DNA of 64,000 nt from Polytrichum commune (taxonomy: Eukaryota; Streptophyta; Polytrichopsida; Polytrichales; Polytrichaceae): contig OX485805.1 in NCBI GenBank assembly GCA_950295325.1, forward strand, positions 49,748,758-49,812,757, in the 5' to 3' direction. Positions 49,248 through 60,383 of this stretch are shown piece after piece. Position numbers and translations under genes: made by a program. The notes beneath the pieces were generated by a model, which made no database searches, was not told the origin of the DNA, and saw only the letters and a program-made list of their open reading frames with translations. Position 1 is the first letter of the stretch, and every line of letters begins with the position of its first letter.

Positions 49248-49565
49248 TCTTAATTGGACACCTAGTATATTTCAGTGGGTATGTAGTTCAGTGTGCCTCC
49301 AAGAACATAAAGAAAAAAAACACGTACTTAATTACAGAGGTTGGACTAAGATGCTCAAAACATGCTAACCATTCTATGCTCAATGGGTAACATGATTGGG
49401 GGGAGGGGGAAGGGGGGACCTATATAACCATTTAACGACCACAAGAATCTTCACTTCCGTAATGAATAAGATATTCATGTGAGCTCCAAAATTTATGATG
49501 AAAAAGGCAACAACCTCGACTCGAATTTGCTAATCATCTCATACTTATTGCATGTTTCCTATCCT
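49248..49565 (+). repeat. Dispersed repeat, family E, copy 2
   Basis: It starts CTTAATTGGACACCTAGTAT and shares ordered blocks with the copy in the KTN80 intron (32634). A purine run (GGGGGGAGGGGGAAGGGGGG, near 49399) is a local expansion. Confidence 0.65.
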
Positions 49566-49577
49566 AGGAGAAGTGGG

Positions 49578-49921
49578 CTACACTAAATAGGTAGATTAGT
49601 GTTGGAAACACTAATAGTCGACGAAAACGCTAAATGTAGATTGTCTCTATAGAGTTAGAACACTAAATGTCAACTCTAACACTAGTTGTACCAAGTAGTA
49701 ACTTTCAATATTTACATGAGCGCATTTAGTGTTAGATGATATTTTGTAAATCTTGGAATGAAGAATTGAAGGAAGAAGAATATGAGAACCTCATAAAAGG
49801 TATAATTTGTTCAAACCCTATTCAAACACTAATTACAAAATCAGTTGAAAATTAGTGTTTTAGGTAACTATTGTATCTAACACTAATCTTCATCTAACAC
49901 TAATCAACCTATTTAGTGTAG
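49578..49921. mobile_element. Palindromic MITE, family C, 344 bp
   Basis: The termini CTACACTAAATAGG and CCTATTTAGTGTAG are exact inverted repeats. The interior repeats TTAGTGTT / AACACTAA motifs many times. TA is present just inside both ends (before CACTA and after TAGTG), compatible with a 2-bp target duplication but not decisive. Confidence 0.8.
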
Positions 49922-50497
49922 TTGGAAAAAGTAACAATTCTAGACACATCTACCTTACTCTTCATGCACGTGTAGGTGGGCCATTGAAAGAGGCGGCCTC
50001 ACATTCCAAAGGGGATGCCCCTTTCACTTCCGCATTTCCTCAAAACGGGACACGTTCTCCGTGTGGACCCCACCGACATAGTATGCACGAGTCATCATGC
50101 TAAAGGCCTCCTAGTGTAAAGTTGGGGTGGGCCCGACAAACCTTGTATGGACCACTACCATAATTTAAAGGGCCCGGGTAGCCTAGTAACATCTAGGGTG
50201 ACAATGCACATGGAGTTCGATCTTGAAGATTAAGAGTCTCGTTGTCACCTAGTATTGAGAAAGAAGGCATGCAAACCTAGTTTTTGGACACTTTTATTAC
50301 GTCATTCAACAATGTAGGCAGGAAAAGAAAAGAAAAGGGAATGTTATGGTTTTTTACCCTGACATGTGGTGTCCGTTCATTGTCTTCTTCTCATGACTGC
50401 TTGAGCATGAGAGTGGGGGCGGCTTAGTGTCTATTTTCACAGGTGGAATGTGTGATTAGTGTTAAGGCTACGTGTTTTATGTTGGTTTTGGGTTTTA
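49922..50497. other. Intergenic, no gene seen
   Basis: Somewhat GC-richer than the neighbouring repeats, but no coding or RNA signal is recognised. Confidence 0.45.
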
Positions 50498-50990
50498 GGG
50501 GCACTTCACACACGAGATTGAGAGCCCGTGACCATTGCACTTCAAGCACTCTCATTGGTGAAAAAGGCGGAGCCGGTCCAAGTTCGATTCACACTACGGT
50601 TGAGGGACCAACGGAGTATGTGAATGCAAGATGCATGTAAGGTCTACATGGATTCCTACATGGCATTAAGTGGATCATGTTTCATGGTCACTTGGACTAT
50701 TTCAAAAACCACCTCTTGGAAGTAGGCCTAACACAAAACTGGGAGACCATGGCACTTTGAATGCTCACAACGGTTGATTTGTTCTATTATATCACGTATG
50801 AGGACCCGCATGAATACAAATTCATTGAAATAGCATTTGGTTGAGGGCCCAGTCACATATGACTTCACACTACACTCAAGGATCTATGATCACACTACAT
50901 GATTTTGGAGGTATGTTGGGACGGCCTTTTTTTCTTTCGGGCTCTCAAAATTTCATGGTCACGGCTCTTGGCTTGTGTGTGAAGCGACCC
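50498..50990 (+). mobile_element. Tourist-like MITE, copy 2 of the 2172 family
   Basis: The ends are GGGGCACTTCACAC and GTGTGAAGCGACCC. The full-length match to 2172-2671 includes the long block CAACGGAGTATGTGAATGCA. The left flank is TTA and the right flank ATA, so the duplication has decayed by one base. Confidence 0.82.
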
Positions 50991-51019
50991 ATAGTGTTGG
51001 TAAGTGTGTTTAGTCAAGG

Positions 51020-51950
51020 CATGACCGGGGCTTGTTTCTTTTTTCTAATTTCCCTTTGTTTACGATTATGTGTGTTAGGCACCTTATGGCAATTTGGGAG
51101 AAGGATTCCATTAGTTTACGGATTTTGGAGTTGGGGATTTGTAGGTTTTGGAGGAGTTTAACAATTGTTGTATGTATAGTGTCCCTTATTCATGCCGTGA
51201 TCATAATGGGTGGCAGTACAATCTACCCTAGTTGGGATAAGAGTGGGTGGAGAATGGCGAATTTATCAAGTTTTCGGTTGATGGCTTCCACGGGAAATCT
51301 ATCGTTGCAGTAAGTGAATTCAAATATTTGTACTTGGAGGGTTGGGTTGGGTGTGAGGGTGGTTTATCTCTAGGCAAAGCTCTAATGATGCATAATATGT
51401 TGGGTTTAAGTCCATATGTGCATTTACATCTGGGTATATAGCATGTGCATGGGAGTACCCACGAGGGTATGGTGTTGTCAGGTGTGTGGTCTTTAATGTT
51501 ACCAGCGTCGATTAGCATAAAGCAACAGGTTGTGGGGTGGGCTAGTAGTTCATGTATTGATTTGTTATGTAGGTTTGTCCTTAGATTGTTTATGTGTATA
51601 TCAGTGCAACATGATAGTAGGTGGAGGCATGTGTCATTTTGGTGGAATGTGCATAGGTTACATGTTGGAGATATATCTTGTTTGAGGGTGTGTTTCTTTC
51701 GGTAGTTCCCTAAATAACTTCCCTATCTAAATTTGAGAGTTTGTCTTTTTTGCACATTGATAATCCAGGGGGCATCCCGTAATATATTTGGCCATTTTAT
51801 GCACATGTTTGTGTTGGAGAGCCATTTGTCTTTACACGGTATTGTATTTATTTTGCATGGGAGATCAATGCGCTTATTGTAGTTCAATTTTTTTTGGCTT
51901 GCAGTAGTCTTTTTCCATTCCAATATGATCGTTTACTTCAAATCTCAACT
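51020..51950 (-). pseudogene. Decayed non-LTR-type retroelement: C-terminal zinc motif and tail
   Basis: On the minus strand a stop-interrupted LKFR*GSYLGNYRKK leads into CNLCTFHQNDTCLHLLSCC and then LRTNLHNKSIHELL, a Cys/His motif (C-x2-C...H-x4-C) with a following R-x-x-x-H-N signature found downstream of RNase H in some plant and algal LINE-like polyproteins. Further on, LPRDKPPSHPTQPSKYKYLN and a segment ending RCLTHIIVNKGKLEK fit the same C-terminal domain. Several stops and shifts are present. It complements the RNase H piece at 14025-14710, which would lie immediately N-terminal in an intact element. Family placement rests on motif order only. Confidence 0.6.
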
Positions 51951-52167
51951 AGACTTCATATTTTGGTGAGGAAAAAAATACCATTATTAGTTACTAAGTA
52001 ATTAAAGGATTCGTGACTGCTTGAAGTCGAAATAATGACCATAGGCATAACATTAGTGAAAAAACATATTGCCAATCTTCGTCATTTGTCATCCAATTAA
52101 TCACCTGGCAAGGCTAGGCAAAGAACGTTTATTTTGAGAGCAGAAGGAAGGGGCTTTTGTAGTTGAT

Positions 52168-52345
52168 TTTCTTAATTAGACCCCTTGGATTTCATCGGTG
52201 TTGTATGCAGTCCAGTGAGAATCGAAGAGCAAACAACATAGAGACACATGTTTAAAAGAGATTGGACTACGTCTTCAATTGGTAATAACTAGTCCACACT
52301 CAACAATGAACACAATTACGTGGACATGTGCATCCAATTAAGAAA
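52168..52345 (+). repeat. Dispersed repeat, family E, truncated copy 3
   Basis: It starts TTCTTAATTAGACCCCTTGG and shares the GTATGCAGTCCAGTG... ATGTTTAAAAGAGATTGGAC layout with 32634 and 49248, then ends early at a TCCAATTAAGAAA motif. Confidence 0.5.
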
Positions 52346-52599
52346 TCAGCAAACATGCACTTCCAATAACCACAACTAAATCACGATAAGTCATATGATT
52401 GTTTTTGCAGATGTTTTGTAATAGATTTGTTGGTGCAACACGAGTTTTGTTGTGTAAATCTAATCGGTAAAAGTTGGAGAACGTGAAAAGCGAACCAAAT
52501 AGCACCCACATTGCTTGGAGTTGGCTATTCCTCAACTTAAATAGCATAGTTTACTTATTGTGTAGATCACCAATTTTGCAAGTGAGGTGAAGAAGAACA

Positions 52600-53135
52600 C
52601 TTCAAGAAGGGGGTGTCCATTGTTAGCATAATGCTTACACCTTTTGGCAATTACCATTACCATGTCGAGTCCAATTGCATCCATCCACCATCCAATGTCC
52701 GTCCATCGTTTGTCATCCGCCTTCCATGCATCCATCCATCCATGCAGGGCAAGGAGTATTTCTTTGGAGTGACAGAAGAAAGGGACTTATCAGTGACACA
52801 CCGGGAGAGCTACCATCTATTGTGCCTCAAATTAAACAAATTACATTATTTTTACTCACAATCACCAATTCAGTTATCATGACATTATTCATATTCATAA
52901 CAATGTTATGTGGGACTGACAATATTCCACTGAATATTCTCGGATATTTTCCACATTCAGATTGAATGATGTTATGCCAGTGAGAGGGAGAGCACGTTAA
53001 GAAGGGTGTCCATCATCTGTTTCCAATACTTTCCATTTATCCTTTGTTGTATGACGTCCATCTGGCAAGGCAAGATAATAAGACATTTCTTCGGAGAGGC
53101 ACAAGAAGGGGTTTAACTTAGTGCACAACATTACT
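52600..53135 (+). repeat. Local direct duplication
   Basis: Segments 52600-52796 and 52985-53135 share the order AAGAAGGG(GG)TGTCCAT, a CATCC/CCATC-rich middle and GGCAAGG...ATTTCTT(T/C)GGAG(T/A)G. The second copy is shorter. (CATC)n expansion occurs in the first copy near 52726-52744. Confidence 0.5.
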
Positions 53136-53840
53136 CAACGTTCAACTCTAGTTTTGTGGAGCTTCGGAATATAATAGTTGGATGCTCAAAAAGTTGCGCA
53201 AGGATACTCAAATTCAAGGGTTGGGCACATGGCATGGGCTTCCACAGTATGGGCACCCCTTGAATGATTGGGACCACAACAATAACATGTAATACATATG
53301 ACATTAATAAATTGGTCACTTTTTTTTACCATAGGGTAAAACATAGGCATTGTGTTTATAGTGTTGGAGTAAAACACATGTTGTGTTTTTACTGCATTTC
53401 GCAACCCGCACAATCGCAACCATTTTTTCGGTGTTGTATAGTTGCTTGCCCAACTGTCTTGCCTCCCTACTAGCTATAAATAACTATAAGGCAACAAAGT
53501 TGGGTCATGTGCCCAACCCTTCAAAATGAGCTCCCAACACCCCATTATGTTAATATGAGGGCCACATCGTTGATTGTTGTTATGTGACACAATGCGAAAG
53601 TCCTTAATAATATCCAGTCGATAGCAGAAGCAAATGGGGCCGGGAACCTGCCACGTAGTATTCGGGGTGTATCCCATGGTTATTCTCTTAGCATAGGAGA
53701 TCCGGCTTGATAAACTTGGCGAAGCACTGGCATTGATAGTATTAGATTGGAATTGCTAATAGCAGTTGAAGAATGTTATCATCTCTAGTGAGTTGGAGAA
53801 CACTTGAAGACCCTGGGCGAAGTATCCCTTTGTAACATGA
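53136..53840. other. Intergenic, no gene seen
   Basis: Short frames on both strands without recognised families. Confidence 0.45.
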
Positions 53841-54400
53841 GGCACCCTTACTTTGCATAATGTAGCGCACATATTTCAAAATGCATAACGTTCTTGGACA
53901 AAAACATTGTGTCTCTTCAACCGACCAATATTTCCATAGGCCTTTACATTTGGAAATGCATTCGGGGGAGTGCATCACATCATGGGGAACACAAAAACAC
54001 CTATGCTCACCTTTTCCCTTACACGATTTCTATATCTCCCATAATGCACTCCCCTCATGCATTTATCCTATTACTTACAAAAAATGTGTCCATCATAAAT
54101 GCTCCTACCTTTCCAACAATTCCCTTGACCACCCGCAAGCCCAAATCCATCCATCCATCCATACATACATACATCCGTAAAGACCTAGGCTGCATTCCCC
54201 CTTCATAAATATGAAGTACCCTTACTTTGCTTGATGCACCCACGTATTTCAATATGCGTTACAATTTTGGAGAAGATAATACATATCTCCAACCAACCAT
54301 AGGCGCTGAAACTTGTCCTTGGACCTTTACATTTGGTAATGTATGAAGATGAGTGCATTATGGGAAACATATACACCTATGCTCAACCACCGCCTTGCAC
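53841..54400 (+). repeat. Local direct duplication
   Basis: Segments 53843-54020 and 54215-54400 share ACCCTTACTTTGC, TATTTCAA(A)ATGC, GACCTTTACATTTGG-type and CACCTATGCTCA blocks in order. A third related block (TGTGTCCATCATAAATGCTC..CAACAATTCCCTTGACCAC, 54084-54132) recurs at 55213-55263. (CATC)n/(CATA)n runs follow at 54146-54176. Confidence 0.6.
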
Positions 54401-54687
54401 ACAATGCCCTTATTCAATGTCTAGGGAGATTTTTGGACATAGGTGGTCGAGAGTGTTATGTTTCCAAGTCCAACTAGTTACATGTTGACGTCTTTCGGCT
54501 TTCCTTTATCAAAACGAGGTATATTCCATAGATTCCTCTAGAACGACCGGTAATTTTCCTAAACTCTTGAACTTCAACCGGTAATTTCTCAAACTCCACC
54601 GGTTCATTGGTACCTAGTGGCTGGTTCTCCCCCGTTCATTGCCCTTATTCCCATACTTGGTCGAGAGCGTTACGTTTCCAAATCCAA

Positions 54688-55026
54688 CTACACAAAATAT
54701 GTTATTTAGTGTTTGATACACTAAATACGAACGCATACACTAAATATCACTAACCCTATGAAAATAAGTTACATTTAATGTAAACTCAAACACTAAATAT
54801 CAACTATGATAATACGTGGAAGTCACATGCACAAATTTAGTGTTAGCAAGGATATGAAAAAATAATAATTAACAATGATAAAAGGAGAAGGGAGGTGATG
54901 GTAGGGAAGGTGGCGGCGCATTTATGTCTAACACTAATTATCAAACAATTGAAAAATTAGTGTTTGAGTAGGATAGGGTGGTAACAACACTAAATACAAT
55001 CAAACACTAATATCATATTTAGTGTA
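54688..55026. mobile_element. Palindromic MITE, family C, inserted in repeat unit 2
   Basis: The ends are CTACACAAAATATG and CATATTTAGTGTA, and TTAGTGTT/AACACTAA motifs repeat inside. Alignment with the uninterrupted neighbouring units defines the empty site, with TA at each end of the insertion. Confidence 0.8.
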
Positions 55027-55200
55027 ATTACACGTTGACATCTTTCGGCTTTGCCTTTTTTATCAAAACAAGGTATATTCCAAAGATTCCCTAGAACGGC
55101 CGGTGATTTTCCCGAACTCTTGAACTTCAACCGGTAATTTCTCAAACTCAACCGGTTCATCTGTAAGTAGTAGCCACTCGTTCGCCCCCCTTCATTGTCC

Positions 55201-55740
55201 TCATTCACAAAGATGTGTCTTATCATAAATGATTCTTCTACCTTTCAACAATTCCCTTGACCACGGGCCCGTCCAATTCCACCCACCCTTCCGTCCTCCG
55301 TTTTCCGTCCACGGAAAGCCCATCCACCTTCCATCCTCCGTCATCCAGCCACCGCAAATCCGAATCCATCCATTCCTCGTCATCGTCCGTCCACCGTCCG
55401 CCCGTCCATCATCCGTCCGTCCGTCCGTCCGTCTGAGAGGCGGAAGGAAGGGGGCGTAACGTAAGTTAGAGGCGCAGGCAGCGAGAGTCGGCCAGGCCCT
55501 CCCACCCGCGCTCGCTGCTGTGCTCTCGTCTCGCCTTTCCTTCGCCTTTCCTTCGCCTTTCCGCACGCAGCACAGCAACATTCGCAGCGAGCTTGAGCAG
55601 CCCCCAACGAAAAGAGAGAGAGAGCGAGAGAGAGAGAGACGCCTCCTGGAGCCACACCAGCCTCCGCGGTCCCCGCTACTCTAATAAGCTTACTTAACAC
55701 TGTGTCCGGGGAGATTGTTGGGCCTAATCTATCCGTCCGT
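55201..55740. other. GC-rich region with microsatellites
   Basis: It contains (CCGT)n at about 55411-55432, three 11-bp TTCGCCTTTCC units at about 55527-55562 and a (GA)n run at 55611-55640. Open frames on the minus strand are composition artefacts. It may be the distal promoter of the bZIP gene, or a CpG-rich promoter for an unseen transcript. Confidence 0.5.
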
Positions 55741-56006
55741 CGAGATTCTAGTGTAATTTCCAAGTCCGGCCACTTACATGTTGACAGCTTTCTGTTTTTT
55801 CCTTTATTGCTTGGAGGTATATTCTACGGATTCCTCTGAAAATGATGTGTAATTTTCCTGAACGGAGTTTTGGTGAACGTCCAACCGGTTATTTCTCAAA
55901 CTCAACTGGCGGTTCATCTGTAACTAGCGGTCGGTTCCCCGCGTTCATTGTACTTAGAACTTACATAGCTTTACATTCCATAATATGCAGAGGAGCAGCA
56001 GGCAGG

Positions 56007-56096
56007 GGAGTCAGGCAGGCAGGCGACTCAAGGAAAGGCAGGCGACTCGAGGAAAGGCAGGCAGGCGACTCGAGGAAAGGCAGGCAGGAGGGTGGT
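56007..56096 (+). repeat. GC-rich minisatellite in the bZIP leader region
   Basis: About three imperfect copies of GGCAGGCGACTCGAGGAAA, with extra CAGG units between them. Confidence 0.8.
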
Positions 56097-56619
56097 GGTG
56101 GGCAGCGCATTGTAGGCGGGCGAGGCAAAACGTGGCGCATGCGCTTTCTGCCACCTCAGGTAACAGGAATCAATACCATGTTGCTGCACACTCGCCACCC
56201 TCTCCTCTCCCTCCTCTGACTCACTCGCACTTCTCCCTCTCCCTCCCTGCACCTCTCTCTTCTCTCTCTTCCCTCCCTTCCCCCCTCCCCCTCTTCCCTC
56301 TTCCCTGCCTGCCAACATCGCACGCTGCACACTTGCCACCCCCTCGTCACACCTCACCGGGGGATCACCGCCAGCCAGCCCTCAATTCCGTCCCATGTCG
56401 ACGATCTGCCGTGTCATCGGGCAGGAGGTAACACCACCACCCCACCTACCTTACACTAGGGTTCCCCCCGTCCTTTTTGGCCTCCCGGAAACGGGTTACC
56501 ACCTGTGGGCTTACTCTGAGTCTGCCACCTTATCAGGTTCGGATTGACTGGACTGGTGGGGATTTTGTGATTCGGAGTCGCGGAGAATTTATCATCTCAC
56601 TTGCATGCCAGTTCGGGGT

Positions 56620-56625
56620 CACGTG
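56620..56625 (+). promoter_or_regulatory. G-box / ABRE (CACGTG)
   Basis: CACGTGG occurs inside the probable 5'-UTR intron. Group-A bZIP proteins bind ABREs with this core, so feedback regulation is possible, but a single 6-mer is weak evidence. Confidence 0.35.
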
Positions 56626-57739
56626 GGATCTTTCGGGGTTTGGTTTTCCCGGGGCTTGGGTTGGGTGTTTTCAGAGTGTTGTTGCATTGCAAAGGGGGTT
56701 GGGTGTGTGTGTGTTTATATTTATTTAGGGGTTGTGGATGCCGCCAAGGGAGGTCGAGGTCAAGGGAGGGGCGATGTGCGTGTGGGGTGTGAAATTGGAG
56801 CCGGGCGGCGGGGTCTTATTATGTTTGCATGGCGAATCCTTGCAGGCGGCTGTCTACAGAGCGCCTGAGTTGGGTTTGGGGAACTTCTGGGCGCCCATGC
56901 CTGGCCTTCACGTCAGGTCCGTGACAGTGTAGGTTATGAAGACAGCTTGGAAGAAAGGGCAGGGGATGGGTCATGTGCGTGTGCGTGTGTTTGGTGCTTG
57001 GGGTCAAGAGCCGGTTGCACCATTTTTTTATTATCTGTTTTCTATGGAAGTGGAGCTAGGTTCGATTGAATTTGGTGGGGTGACATCTTGAGCTTTTGGT
57101 TTTGGTTCAGTTGAAAATTTGGCCCTGTCGCTGTGCAGCTGCTCTTGATGATCATCATTTGAAGACTGACTCCGTGATTTACTAATCTTTGGCTTTCGGT
57201 GTGCTGGTGTGACACCTCTCTAGTTTCTGTTTCATCATTGCGTTCAAGTGTTCTTGGAATATGATGGTTGTTTCTGGTATGGGATATTTGCAGATGGTTG
57301 CCTCCTTCGACACTGATGCAACAGGGTTGATTGATTGATATTTGATTGATCTGTTTTGAAGGAGGTTTACTAGATGTATGTCTTCCAGAGACATATGTGC
57401 TATATGAATTTGAGTTTTCTGCGGACTCCATATGGAAATCCCTGAATATACTGCAAGTTTGCGCCCAGCTGTTGGAACCTAGGACACTGCATGTCTCTGG
57501 GGTGGTTATCTATGGCTTTTTCTTGGGTCATGGAATTTGGTGGAGTGGACGAGTAAGAGCTATCTGGAACCCGGCTTGGAGCTTTCTTTTCAGATCAGCT
57601 GTTGCATTGGAAGAAGTTTTCCACATCAAGACATTCAGTATAAAATTTCGCAGCACTGGCAGGTCCAGAGGCCCGCCGTCGGGTTCGCGACCGTGCCCGT
57701 AAGGCTGAAAGCGAAAAGAAACCTCCTTGGGAAAGAGAA

Positions 57740-60383
57740 ATGGGATCACAACCCCTTAGCCCACAACAAACGCAAGCCCGACCGTCGGCGGCCACTGCGA
57801 ATGGTGCCGTCTCCTCTACTCCCAACAATGGGTTGGGCACTGCCACATTATCCGGGAGCGGCGGTCGCTTCAATTCACTGGCCCGCCAGTCATCCATCTA
57901 TTCACTCACTCTTGATGAGTTCCAGAACGTCCTCACAGAACCGGGAAGGAATTTTGGGTCCATGAATATGGATGAGTTCCTGAAGAATATATGGACTGCC
58001 GAGGAGAGCCAAGCAATGGCTGCAGCTATGGGATCCACCGCAGAAACTGCGCCAGGTACCAGTGGAACATTGACACGGCAGTCAAGCCTGCAGAGGCAAG
58101 GGTCGATCACCCTTCCCCGGACACTAAGTCGAAAGACCGTGGACGAAGTTTGGAAAGATATCCATCGGGTTTCATCTGGAACTTCAGATGACGGTGGCGA
58201 ACCTCCTGCAAGACCGACAACAGAGAGGCAGCAGACATTCGGGGAGATGACATTAGAGGATTTTCTCGTGAAGGCTGGTGTGATGAGAGAAGATGCAGAG
58301 ATGGGAAACCAAGGATTTAGTGCCTTTGTGAGTGCGCTTGGTAATGTGGACAAAGGTAGTGCTGTTCAGGGAGATAGACCGAGTGGTGACATTGTTCCAA
58401 CTTTGTCACTATCTCCTGCTATGCCAGGGCAAGGCACAATGGAAGCCATGCAGATCGATGAATACAACAAGAACCAGGCTGCCTCACAACAACACCAGCA
58501 GGTGAGGGGTCCTTCACATTCTCATAATTATCTCCCCCGCCCCCCCCCCCCCCCCGGTCTTAATGCACCTGATTGGAAATATGAGCATTCCTCTACAGAC
58601 TGTAGTACTGCTCCTTTACAATTGAGTTGAAAACATCCTTTTTGAGTAAACAGCTTTTACTTACAGAGGATGCAGTATGTGCGATGAGAATGAAATTTGA
58701 TTTGTGTTGGGTGGATGGATTTCAATCTGTCCATGAACTATGTTGAAGTTTTCCTTCGAACAATTTGTGTAGTTTTCCAAGTGTCCTGTATTTGCAGGTG
58801 CTCCATTGCTTTTCTACACAATGGTGGATGTAATTCTAGGATAGGTATGAGATGCTTCCCTGAACACGTGTGCGGGATAATGTTTTGGTACCTGGTTAGC
58901 TTTGATGAATATGTCTTTTGTGTTACTTTAGGCTGAATGGCTTCGGAATTTAGCTCAGCGGCAGCAACAACTACACCAGCAACAACACATGCTGCAACAG
59001 CAACATGCTGTAGCAGAAGCTGCGTATGTGAATGCGCCTGCCAAAAGAATGGGAAATGGGGCTACTCCTGTTCCTGGCATGCCTGGCATGGGAATGGCTG
59101 GACCTATGGGAACAAGTATGGGGCCAAATATGCCAGGTGGTGTAGTGGGTGGAGGATTGGCAATGGGTTTTGGTGGTTCGATGGTGCCAGGGATGGCTGG
59201 CAACAGGGCTCTCACCCCAAATACTCCACCCAGTCCTGATTCAGATGGGGGGCAGAATGGTTTGTCCCTCTCACCTATGCAGTATGGTATGGACGGGTCT
59301 CTACGAGGAAGAAAAAGAGGACCTGATGGTCCAGTGGAGAAGGTAGTTGAAAGGCGGCAGCGGCGAATGATTAAGAATAGGGAGTCAGCTGCACGGTCTC
59401 GTGCCCGAAAGCAGGTTAGACAATCATATAATTTCATGCAGGGAGTGGGTCACATGGACCTTCATTGACAGTTGAACTTTAGTTGAATAATGGATATTAG
59501 GTGTAAGGAAGAAGACCTTTTAGATTGCAAGTTTTGTTATGTTGTTCATAACAGACCTTTGTTATGAGGATTTGTTGCTCTTAGTGAATCCTTTGTTGCA
59601 CTGTATGATCAATGAAAAGAATGAAGTTTACACCATAATTGCAGGCCTACACAGTGGAGTTGGAGGCTGAAGTTAGTCAATTGAAGGAAGAGAATATGAG
59701 GCTGAGGAAGCATCAGGTATCCTCTTTTAAAAACCCTGTACATGCTATTTTTCTTCTTAATTTATTCCTTAATAAAGGGGTGAAGTTATAGGTGTTGGAA
59801 TTTAGCTTCGCCAATATATTCATCTATGTCCTTGCCCTTTTCTCATGTGATGGGGAGAGAAGGATATTTTCTAACCTTGTGAATCCATTTTCTACTCTAC
59901 CAATTTAGTTGCAGTTCTTGCTTATAATTGTACCCCATCTTACCATGTGGCTTGTGATACAGGAAGAAGAGGCTGAACGAAGAAAAAAGGTGTGAAACAT
60001 GTTTTTTTGTAACATTTGCATATTTGTAGGATTTCTTTGAGTTACTTTCTTACTAGTCTTGTAAACTTAATTGGACAGGTGTTGTCTTGAATTGAAGATC
60101 ATGGTTTAAATTTGTGGATTTCATTGAACGATTTGAAGTTCCATTCCCTCTCTTTTCTGAAACTAGAATATGAAGATTTTCTGTTGACTTTGTTCTAATT
60201 CATGTTATTGGTCGAGGACATTATAATGGACTCTGGAAGTGTGTTCATTTGGAATTCGACGTTTTTTAAAGTGGCTTATGTTGATGGGTGCTGCAGATGC
60301 TGGAGATTATACAGTTAGGGAGCAATGTCAGTGGTGGGGAGAAAACCAAGACGTTGCGGAGGACAAAAACAGCTACCTGGTAG
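57740..60383 (+). CDS. Group-A bZIP transcription factor, ABI5/ABF-like
   Basis: Exons 57740-58501, 58932-59414, 59645-59716, 59963-59989 and 60297-60383 join in phase 0 to 476 residues. Proteins of this group bind ABRE (ACGTG) elements and mediate ABA and desiccation responses after SnRK2 phosphorylation of R-x-x-S/T sites. All group-A marks are present: C1 with RQSSIYSLTLDEFQ (49-62) and MDEFLKNIWTAEE (77-89), C2 TVDEVWKDI (133-141), C3 TFGEMTLEDFLVKAGV (166-181), a Gln-rich segment, then the basic region RRMIKNRESAARSRARKQ (398-415) with invariant Asn403 and Arg411. A leucine zipper follows (Leu421, Leu428, Leu435), and the C4 tail ends LRRTKTATW. RQSS motifs at 49 and 113 are candidate kinase sites. 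The C-terminal ATW differs from the GPW-type end common in flowering-plant ABFs. Exon 4 is a 27-nt microexon. A C run lies in intron 1 near 58538-58555. ABF and ABI5 cannot be told apart here, so no symbol is given. Confidence 0.95.

Larger units (their letters stand above)
54445..55960 (+). repeat. Three-copy direct repeat upstream of the bZIP gene, one copy split by a MITE
   Basis: Units at about 54445-54660, 54661-55200 and 55740-55960 share the order TTACATGTTGAC(G/A)...TTTC, GAGGTATATTC, GATTCCTCT, ACTTCAACCGGTAATTTCTC, CAAACTC(C/A)ACCGGTTCAT and a TTCATTG end. The middle unit is interrupted between CCAACTA and the homologue of GTTACATGTTGAC by the MITE at 54688-55026. Confidence 0.8.
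55961..57739 (+). promoter_or_regulatory. bZIP gene 5' region with probable 5'-UTR intron
   Basis: A CT-rich, GC-rich leader (CTCTCT runs at 56230-56290) is followed by a donor-like GCAGGAGGTAACACC near 56428 and a strong acceptor CTTTCTTTTCAG at 57582-57593. The sequence from 57594 to the ATG at 57740 has no other ATG. An in-frame TAA at 57641-57643 bounds the coding frame upstream. A 5'-UTR intron is common in ABF/ABI5-class genes; here it is inferred. Confidence 0.55.

Noticed and set aside
55380-56431. GC-rich open frames of 109-148 codons on both strands
   Set aside because: They overlap microsatellites and the bZIP leader, lack motifs and reflect base composition.
57346-57702. 118-codon plus frame upstream of the bZIP gene
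   Set aside because: It crosses the strong acceptor at 57593, has no motif and lies in the inferred 5'-UTR intron.
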